15,563 nucleotides of DNA. Source: an uncultured Bacteroidales bacterium (GTDB lineage: Bacteria; Bacteroidota; Bacteroidia; Bacteroidales; UBA932). The DNA lies in contig CALADR010000394.1 of NCBI GenBank assembly GCA_937890845.1, forward strand, positions 1-15,563, written 5' to 3'. A model generated the notes under the pieces. That model did not search any database. It saw only the letters and a list, made by a program, of their open reading frames with translations, and was not told where the DNA came from. The position numbers and the translations under genes are program-made. This document shows, one piece after another, positions 7,142 through 13,584 of the stretch (positions within the stretch are counted from its first letter, which is position 1; every line of letters starts with the position of its first letter).

Positions 7142-10060
7142 CTACTCTTTTACTATGAGCCTGAACTCTCCAGGTCTCAAATTAAAGGAAAGGGCATTAT
7201 GACCTTCTGAATCTACTGTCACATTATAAGTCCCGGAACCGAATGCTTCGTAATCCTTCCACATTCCTGCAGCCGGAAGCCAGGCAGTAATGATTCTGTC
7301 AGAAGTAGAGAAATTTCCGATTACTGCAAATGATTTTCCATCAGCAGTACAATAGATGAATCTTCCGTTGTCCCACTCATTGTTTGAGACATACCATTTG
7401 AAATCGGCATCCTTGTCAAAAAATTCCGGATTTTCACGGCGGAATTTCAAAAGACCGCAATAAGTGTCATACAGTCCTTTACGGTATTTGTTGGAAAGAT
7501 ACTCCTGCGTCTTGACAGGTTTTTCGCTCGTATCACCGTTTCCTCCTGAAATATCATATCCCAATTCTCCGAACTGCCAGATCATCTTCGGTCCCGGAAC
7601 AGTCAGGAAAAATGCCGCACAGCATCCTGCACGCCTCATGGACAAAGCCAAAGGTGCATCTTCTTCCGAAACGGAAGGCTCTGACGGTCTTTTGCCTGTC
7701 TCCATAAGCCATAGTTCCGCTGTAGAAGGACTGAAATACACATCATATTTGCCGGCAGCATCCACTCTGAGGTTTTGTGATTCCGGACCTGAATAAAGGG
7801 CAAAACTCTCACCCACTTTCAGACTCATAGCCTTGCCAGGAGCACCGTAATTACCTTTGTCCCACACACTTCCTTCTCGAACTTTAAACTCTGCAGCCAG
7901 AGGAAAATCCACACTCTTTGAAACATAGAAAGAACCTTCCTTTACCATTTTGACGTCAGGCTTTTCACCCCAACCGGTAAAACTTCCGCAAATTCCCCAG
8001 TCTGAAGACTCGGAGGCTCCGGTAGCTCCATAACAGATACGCTGCTCATCGTGGCTTTCCATATATGACACATAGCCTCCGAACGGACTGGTCGAATAGG
8101 CAGCAGAGAAATCCGCCTTGCTTCCTTTTAGAGCACTTGCATATTCATTGTTGACCTTTCTCCAAAGCTGGGCACCAAATTCCGCAAGTTCCTTTTCCTC
8201 CCGTGCATCTCCAAGATGTTCTAAAATCACCACAGCATCGGAGTTAACACTCTGAATGTAATCATAGTAATCTCTTAAAATAGCGATTCTTGAGGCATCA
8301 TAAGCACTCCACGCACCCACATCATTTCCACTGTTTTTCTGAGTAAATCCTTTCGAAAGGTCAAAGCGGAAACCATCCACATCATATTCCTCCAAAAGGT
8401 AGCCCAGACTCCTTTTCACGTGCTCTCTGACCATCTGGTTTTCATGATTCCAGTCGTGGAACACACTAAAAGGATGGGTTGCAGTCACATTGAACCAAGG
8501 ATTCTGCTCGGAAGTGCAGCTCTTGGATTCGTTCCAATACATCTTGGCCCAAGGGTGAGAGCCTGTAGCATGGTTATATACCACATCTACTATCACGGCC
8601 ATTCCACGGGAGTGGCACTCGTCAATGAACTCCTTATATTGCTCTCTGGTACCGTAAGCCTTGTCAAGGGCAAAATAATGGTTGGGATTGTACCCCCAGC
8701 TCAAGTTGCCGTCGAATTCCTGTATAGGCATGAGTTCTATTGCATTGACTCCGAGCTTCTCGAGATAATCCATCTGTGCCATTGCACCGGCTATGTCCTT
8801 GGAAACAGAAAAGTCCCTGAACAGCAATTCGTATATAATCAAGTCATTCTTATCCTCGACCCTGAAGTCCTTATGCTGCCACTGATACTCGTCTTCAGAA
8901 ATACGGAATGCAGAAACAAGGCCTTTCGCCCCTTCCGGATATGGTCTTATTCCACTCAAATACTGGTCGTTCCACTGATCATAAACAATCTCAGTATATG
9001 GGTCATCAACACGAATGTCCGCTCCTGATCCTTTTCCAAGACGATACTGATACCTGTATTCCTCTGATTGGTCGAACCCATCCAGTGTAATCCACCAGCA
9101 TCCGGCGGCATCATCACGCTTCATTGCCCCTTCCGGAACTCTCTCCCAATTATTCCAGTCCCCTACTATATAACAATACTCTGACCTCTCTCCAAATTTG
9201 TTTTTGTCATAGAATACAAACGTAACAGAGCCATCCGGACTACAGTTTATTCCATACTGCACACCTGAGGGCATTGTTTCATTTACCACAGGATCCGGAA
9301 CAAACTCTTCCAATTGATAAAGATCGTCTGTAACTGAGCAGAACTGGTCTGCTTCATGACTTTTCAGCTCTCCGTCCTCCGAACGCACAATTATTGCCAT
9401 TTTCGTTACAGGAGTAGTTCCCGAGCCTAAATATTCTCTGACTGAAGGTTCAAGTTTCAGTTCCCATGAGTTGTCGGCAGTCTTGGTAAAATGTACTTTC
9501 TCATCACTTACACCCCATTCGCAAGGGACAAATTTCCATTCGTCCTCAACTATTACGCCCAAATGTCCATAAACTTCCCCTTTAAAATTATATAAAGGAT
9601 TGGAAGGCTGAGGGTTAAACTTTATAATACAAGACTTGTCAGCATTTGGTTTTACAGGATCCAATGTAATTCCTGACTCTGGTACAGGGTAAAAATCCCC
9701 TTTGTCAGAACCTCCGGATGAAGAACTGTCTTCGCCTTCCTGCTCTACCACAAGTTTCCTTGATTCAAGTCCTGAAACTGAAAAAGTAAGAGTGGCTTTC
9801 CTGCTCTTACCTCCTATATTTGACTCCGCCCTGACAGAAAAGCGTGTGTTTCCGCTCCCTGACATTTCCGAAGGCACACACCATAACGAACCTTCAGACA
9901 TACCGAGAGTCCAGTCACCGTCACAGTTAAGTGATATAATCCTAGTACCTCCTTCAATAGGGATGACTACTGTTTCCGTACTAAGCTCAAGAAATGTCGG
10001 TCCTTTGGTACATGAAAATACCAGAAGCACCGTACAGAGCATATAAAGAATCTTTTTCAT
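7142..10060 (-). CDS. Multidomain GH13 alpha-amylase-type lipoprotein with BACON, CBM48 and an inserted SusE/F-like module
   Basis: Predicted endo-acting alpha-glucan hydrolase, the likely functional substitute for SusG; exact specificity is not proven. An upstream TTG at 10072 is in frame, but the ATG at 10060 gives the compact lipoprotein signal MKKILYMLCTVLLVFSC (C17), so I chose it (972 residues). Domains in order are: BACON (about 22-111, ending LVVEQEG), a Ser/Gly linker, an unnamed beta domain (about 125-255), a CBM48-like domain (about 266-370, YIVGDWNNWE), then the GH13 barrel from about 405. Catalytic motifs are DVVYNH (D492), GFRFD (D567 nucleophile), VILEH (E614 acid/base) and ESHDE (D671). 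The chain then leaves the barrel: residues about 686-796 form a beta-sandwich module (WGICGSFTGWG, EFKVREGSVWD, GKYDVYF) that resembles SusE/SusF starch-binding domains. The barrel resumes at LALSMRRAGCCAAFF and VPGPKMIWQFGE. A C-terminal beta domain finishes the protein. Residues after C17 (TKGPTF) lack acids. Confidence 0.88.
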   Translation of the reverse strand: MKKILYMLCTVLLVFSCTKGPTFLELSTETVVIPIEGGTRIISLNCDGDWTLGMSEGSLWCVPSEMSGSGNTRFSVRAESNIGGKSRKATLTFSVSGLESRKLVVEQEGEDSSSSGGSDKGDFYPVPESGITLDPVKPNADKSCIIKFNPQPSNPLYNFKGEVYGHLGVIVEDEWKFVPCEWGVSDEKVHFTKTADNSWELKLEPSVREYLGSGTTPVTKMAIIVRSEDGELKSHEADQFCSVTDDLYQLEEFVPDPVVNETMPSGVQYGINCSPDGSVTFVFYDKNKFGERSEYCYIVGDWNNWERVPEGAMKRDDAAGCWWITLDGFDQSEEYRYQYRLGKGSGADIRVDDPYTEIVYDQWNDQYLSGIRPYPEGAKGLVSAFRISEDEYQWQHKDFRVEDKNDLIIYELLFRDFSVSKDIAGAMAQMDYLEKLGVNAIELMPIQEFDGNLSWGYNPNHYFALDKAYGTREQYKEFIDECHSRGMAVIVDVVYNHATGSHPWAKMYWNESKSCTSEQNPWFNVTATHPFSVFHDWNHENQMVREHVKRSLGYLLEEYDVDGFRFDLSKGFTQKNSGNDVGAWSAYDASRIAILRDYYDYIQSVNSDAVVILEHLGDAREEKELAEFGAQLWRKVNNEYASALKGSKADFSAAYSTSPFGGYVSYMESHDEQRICYGATGASESSDWGICGSFTGWGEKPDVKMVKEGSFYVSKSVDFPLAAEFKVREGSVWDKGNYGAPGKAMSLKVGESFALYSGPESQNLRVDAAGKYDVYFSPSTAELWLMETGKRPSEPSVSEEDAPLALSMRRAGCCAAFFLTVPGPKMIWQFGELGYDISGGNGDTSEKPVKTQEYLSNKYRKGLYDTYCGLLKFRRENPEFFDKDADFKWYVSNNEWDNGRFIYCTADGKSFAVIGNFSTSDRIITAWLPAAGMWKDYEAFGSGTYNVTVDSEGHNALSFNLRPGEFRLIVKE

Positions 10061-10087
10061 ATTTGATTTCAATATTTTTAATTGGCA

Positions 10088-10115
10088 GCATACGGACCGG
10101 TCAGGGTCCGTATGC
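10088..10115 (-). other. Intercistronic hairpin between the SusE-like gene and the GH13 gene
   Basis: GCATACGGACC (10088-10098) and GGTCCGTATGC (10105-10115) form a perfect 11-bp stem with a 6-base loop. It begins 19 bases after the SusE-like stop and ends 27 bases before the GH13 ATG, in the longest gap of the operon (10061-10134). The downstream RNA (UGCCAAUUAAAAAU) has no U-run, so a full intrinsic terminator is unlikely. By analogy with other operons it may protect the 3' end of the upstream message or cause partial termination, giving more transport and binding protein than enzyme; that is inference. Confidence 0.65.
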
Positions 10116-10134
10116 CGGAAGTTTTACTGCGCAG

Positions 10135-11883
10135 TTATTTTATCTGTGCATTGCTATTGTCAAATGAGAAATCTTTGTCAAGAACAAGCGGACCAAGGTT
10201 AACAGTCTGAGAACCGTCGCCATTGTTGAAAATCAATGAAACTGATTTTCCTATATGCTCGGCAGGAAGTTCGATAACCCATTCACTTCCTGATTGTGTT
10301 ATTGCCGTACCAGGCCAGTCTCCAAGAGTGAACGAAACGCCTTCGCTTCCCCATCCGTAAATATTTACTTTTTCCCAGTTCGCTTCGTTCTTGTATACAA
10401 TCTTCACAGTTGGAAGAGCAGTCTCGGAATACTCGAATTTTCCTTCACCATTCTTGGCTCCAAGTTCATAACATTTGTCTCCGTCAAGGACAACATCCTC
10501 AATGTTGATTGTCTGCTCCGAATCATTGTTGAAGATAAGACCTACTCCTGTCTTGCCCCAGTTTTCTGCTGCGAGAGTCCAATACTGATAAGCCTGGCCT
10601 CCGAGTGTAGCAGAACCGTCAGCAGCAACACCAGGCCAACTTAACTCAGTAGCCATACCCCAGCCATAAAGGTTGTTTACAGTCCAGTCCATTGACTTCA
10701 TAAGGACTTTAATTGGTCTTGCTCCTTCTGGAAGTGGATCCGGCTCTGGTTCCGGTTCAGGTTCAGGAGTTCCGCCTGTACCGTAATCTCCAGCATTGAG
10801 TTCGAATGTCATCTCATCAGGATTATTGAGATTCAAATAAATACGATAGTTTCCAGCAGGAACTTTAATATTGTTGCCTCCATCAAGAACTCCAGAAACG
10901 GCATCTTCAGTTGCTGCATTTACACCCCAGCTGAGAGTCCAGGCACCGTCAGCACGGAACTTCATTTCTCCCTTTGAAAGAGTGACGTCAACCCAGAATT
11001 TCTGCTTCTGAGCATCAAAATCCATGACCAGATCATTGTCCCAACTTCCAACAGCATCACCAATGACACCGATCTTGTCACAAGAGAACTGTTTGCTCAG
11101 AACAAGTGAAGAACGGTCGAATGCAAAGCGGTAGAATCTGTGTGAATAGTTCATTATATTCTTGGAACCTCCGCTAGGCCAAAGTTGAAGTGTCGCAGGC
11201 TCTGTCTCTGCATTTTCTTCCTGAAGTCCCCAGTTACTCTTGTCATCCCAACCGGTTGCAGTACCTTTTATCTTGAATCCGTTGGCTGCCTTTTCTCCGA
11301 AATCAACTACTCCTGAATAAATGATCTCGTCACCGGCAAAGCTGAACAACTTCTGCATTTTGTCATCAGCCCATCCGCAATAGTCTCCTATAACATAAAT
11401 CATAGGATAGACACGCTCAGCTACAGTCACTGTCACTTTTGAAACCACGGCCTCAGAATAATATTTTGCCTGTCCTGTTCCTGCCGTAGCACTTATCATG
11501 AATTTGACATCAGTAGGAGTTCCGGCAGGCAGGCCAAGTCCGCCATGCTCTTTGTCAAGAGAAAGCGGTGCATTGAGAGACTCGTATGTCTGCTCTGATG
11601 AAGTCCCGCTTATTCCGGTGAACAAGGCGAGAGTATCAGAACCGTAAGCGGCTTCTATTGAATAATTTACCTGTGTAGAAACACCGAAGTCCGCAGTATC
11701 CCAGGTGAATGTCACAGGAGTAGCCATGTTTTCAGCAGTAATGGCTATCTCTGAAGGCAGACTGTGCAGAACGGGAGGAACGACATCCTCAGGGGCAAAC
11801 ATCTGCACCTGCTCAAGTTCCTGGCAGGCAGTCATAGTTCCGGCTGCAGCCGCCAGTATTGTCATATATTTTATAAAATTCAT
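10135..11883 (-). CDS. susE: SusE/F-like starch-binding lipoprotein with tandem C-terminal CBM26-like modules
   Basis: Outer-membrane starch-binding lipoprotein of 582 residues, longer than B. thetaiotaomicron SusE (387) or SusF (485). The lipobox is MTAC (C20), followed by QELEQ, an acidic stretch compatible with the Bacteroidota surface-export signal. A SusE-type N-terminal Ig-like domain (about 30-155) is followed by two SusE/F-type modules: 160-267 (MIYVIGDYCGWADDKM) and 268-366 (KIGVIGDAVGSWDNDL, FRADGAWTLSWG). A Pro-Glu repeat linker (372-386) leads to two similar modules, 390-473 and 491-576. These share (N)LYGWG/IYGWG, WPG, LIFNN and QTxN, the pattern of the starch-binding CBM26 family. 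Both tandem modules keep the aromatic residues. It lies 18 bases after the SusD gene. No separate SusF gene follows, so this protein may serve both roles. The symbol marks family membership only. Confidence 0.85.
   Translation of the reverse strand: MNFIKYMTILAAAAGTMTACQELEQVQMFAPEDVVPPVLHSLPSEIAITAENMATPVTFTWDTADFGVSTQVNYSIEAAYGSDTLALFTGISGTSSEQTYESLNAPLSLDKEHGGLGLPAGTPTDVKFMISATAGTGQAKYYSEAVVSKVTVTVAERVYPMIYVIGDYCGWADDKMQKLFSFAGDEIIYSGVVDFGEKAANGFKIKGTATGWDDKSNWGLQEENAETEPATLQLWPSGGSKNIMNYSHRFYRFAFDRSSLVLSKQFSCDKIGVIGDAVGSWDNDLVMDFDAQKQKFWVDVTLSKGEMKFRADGAWTLSWGVNAATEDAVSGVLDGGNNIKVPAGNYRIYLNLNNPDEMTFELNAGDYGTGGTPEPEPEPEPDPLPEGARPIKVLMKSMDWTVNNLYGWGMATELSWPGVAADGSATLGGQAYQYWTLAAENWGKTGVGLIFNNDSEQTINIEDVVLDGDKCYELGAKNGEGKFEYSETALPTVKIVYKNEANWEKVNIYGWGSEGVSFTLGDWPGTAITQSGSEWVIELPAEHIGKSVSLIFNNGDGSQTVNLGPLVLDKDFSFDNSNAQIK
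10736..10765. repeat. Hexanucleotide repeat encoding the Pro-Glu linker
   Basis: Five tandem units of the form GGNTCN (GGATCC, GGCTCT, GGTTCC, GGTTCA, GGTTCA) encode the core of the PEPEPEPEPDP linker of the SusE-like protein. Slippage would add or remove Pro-Glu pairs without shifting the frame, so linker length, and so the reach of the tandem binding modules, could vary between strains. Confidence 0.75.
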
Positions 11884-11901
11884 ATTTTTAAGGTTTTAAA
11901 A

Positions 11902-13572
11902 TTATTTACCTTCTGTCTGGGCTGCACCATAACCCGGATTCTGATGAAGTTCAGGATTGGAAGCAAGTTCAGATGCCGGAATAGCAAATATCTTCATGTG
12001 GTCACTGAATCCCTGGCCTGTAAATATTCCGCCCTTGTAAGTCCAAAGGAAAGAAGATGAGGTAAACTTGCCGTATCTGATAAGGTCAGTCCTTCTGTGG
12101 CCTTCCCACATAAGCTCTCTTGCACGCTCTGCAAGCAGATAGTCTGCATCGTATGATGACGGAGCTGTCACACCGGCACGCTCTGCAAGCTCTTTAAGTT
12201 TAGGAAGAGCCGCATTTGCCTGGCCGAGCTGCTGGCAAGCCTCTGCATAAATCAGATAGATTTCACCGAGCCTTATCATAGGATAGTCTATATCACTGTA
12301 TGCCTTGGTCTTGGCGGTTTCTGCAAACTCATCGCGGGTCTTGTCATGAGGAATATTGTTGAACTTGTTGCATGACCAGCCGTTAAGGAACACATACAAT
12401 GCATCCTGCATTGACTCTTGTCTTCCGCGGATAAGGAACATCTGTCCGCGCTTGTCCGTGCAGTCATATGTTCCTGCCGTATAGTCAGCATTTTTCACAT
12501 TGAAATACTTCTGTACATACTCATACGGTACACGGATTCCTGCCCAGCCATTGTTCACTCCGTTCATATATCCGTAATCAGCGTTTGTAGCCTCATCAGC
12601 AGTGATTGCAGCAAGAGTCAGATATGAAGTTCCGCCATAAGACTGGGTCTGCTCGGCATCGTATGCAACTCCCCAGATGATTTCCTTGAGAGCCTCAGGA
12701 TTTTCCCCGTTGTCACCTCTGAACAGGTCAGAATAGTTTTTACAAAGAGAATAACCCAGTCCGAATATTGCCTCGCAGGCATTCTTGGCCTCTGTCCACA
12801 TGGATTTTCCCGCATAAACCTCTGCATTGAGGGCCATTCTTGCAAGAAGTCCGTAGGCAGCACCCTTGTCGGCACGAGGATAGTTTGACCTTGCTGCAGG
12901 AAGTGCGCTTGTTTCTGAAGTAAGGTCATTAAGTTCTCCTATGCAATAGTTGAACACATCCGCCCTTGAATGCTGCACCGGATTCACTCCGCCTCCGAAA
13001 GGAGAATCCTCAGTAGTAAAAGGAACATCTCCGAAAGTATCCAGAGCCATCCAGTAGAAATATACCCTGAGGAAACGGGCCTCTGCACGGAAACTTTCAA
13101 TCTTCGCAGCGACATCAGCACTCACTCCTCTGTCTGAGAGTTTTGAAGGCGCAGTCTGGCGGAGAAATTCGTTGACATATGCAATTCCCTGCATTGTGCG
13201 GACATAAACTGCATAAGTGGCATCATTGTCCGCATCCGACCAGGTATTCGTATTCAAGGCTCTTACCCAGGCATCGTTTTCCCAGGCTACCTTGCACGCA
13301 TCGGCCGTAGGCTCCTGAACAGACCAGAATGCCCTGGTAAGCTCTGATGCTCCTCCGTCACTTACCTGTAGGTCAGTAGTCTCGTTGGAAACGAACTGGA
13401 AATAAAGTTTTGCAAGGCCGGAAAGATAGCCGGCTTCATCTTTTCCGTAAACTGTCTCTGATGTAGAGTCTGACGGATTCAACGGCAGAGTATCCAGATC
13501 ACCTACGCATGAAGTGAACATCACGGACAATCCGGCCGCAGCCAATGCAATATATCTTGTTTTTCTTTTCAT
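11902..13572 (-). CDS. susD: SusD-like starch-binding outer-membrane lipoprotein
   Basis: RagB/SusD family protein of 556 residues (B. thetaiotaomicron SusD is 551) that caps the SusC transporter and binds glycan at the cell surface. The start is an ATG at 13572. The signal peptide ends in the lipobox FTSC (C22), followed by VGDLD, which fits a surface-export signal. Typical SusD landmarks are visible: AEARFLRVYFYWMALDTFGDVPF (in the 160s-180s), the TPR-like helices, and the C-terminal EGHRRTDLIRYGKF (490-503). Compared with the starch-binding arc of SusD as I remember it, R80, W97, Y312 (in YGG) and W343 (in NGW) sit where R81, W98, Y296 and W320 are found, while D100 stands where N101 would be. 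This supports starch or maltooligosaccharide as ligand. The gene begins 12 bases after the SusC stop, the invariant SusC-SusD pairing. Confidence 0.94.
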   Translation of the reverse strand: MKRKTRYIALAAAGLSVMFTSCVGDLDTLPLNPSDSTSETVYGKDEAGYLSGLAKLYFQFVSNETTDLQVSDGGASELTRAFWSVQEPTADACKVAWENDAWVRALNTNTWSDADNDATYAVYVRTMQGIAYVNEFLRQTAPSKLSDRGVSADVAAKIESFRAEARFLRVYFYWMALDTFGDVPFTTEDSPFGGGVNPVQHSRADVFNYCIGELNDLTSETSALPAARSNYPRADKGAAYGLLARMALNAEVYAGKSMWTEAKNACEAIFGLGYSLCKNYSDLFRGDNGENPEALKEIIWGVAYDAEQTQSYGGTSYLTLAAITADEATNADYGYMNGVNNGWAGIRVPYEYVQKYFNVKNADYTAGTYDCTDKRGQMFLIRGRQESMQDALYVFLNGWSCNKFNNIPHDKTRDEFAETAKTKAYSDIDYPMIRLGEIYLIYAEACQQLGQANAALPKLKELAERAGVTAPSSYDADYLLAERARELMWEGHRRTDLIRYGKFTSSSFLWTYKGGIFTGQGFSDHMKIFAIPASELASNPELHQNPGYGAAQTEGK

Positions 13573-13584
13573 TGTTCCGATGTA

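Noticed and set aside
7663..7677. CTTCCG-AAA-CGGAAG inverted repeat at the exit of the inserted module
   Set aside because: A 6-bp stem in coding sequence is expected by chance in a window of this size, and nothing suggests it marks an insertion scar.
8420..9028. Long + strand open frame opposite the GH13 gene (also 4318-4845 and 1332-1877)
   Set aside because: Their translations show no domain or secretion signal, and they lie wholly antisense to well-supported enzyme genes. They are shadows.
10061..10072. In-frame TTG at 10072 as the start of the large GH13 gene
   Set aside because: The ATG at 10060 gives a compact lipoprotein signal beginning MKKILYML, and no ribosome binding feature favours the TTG.
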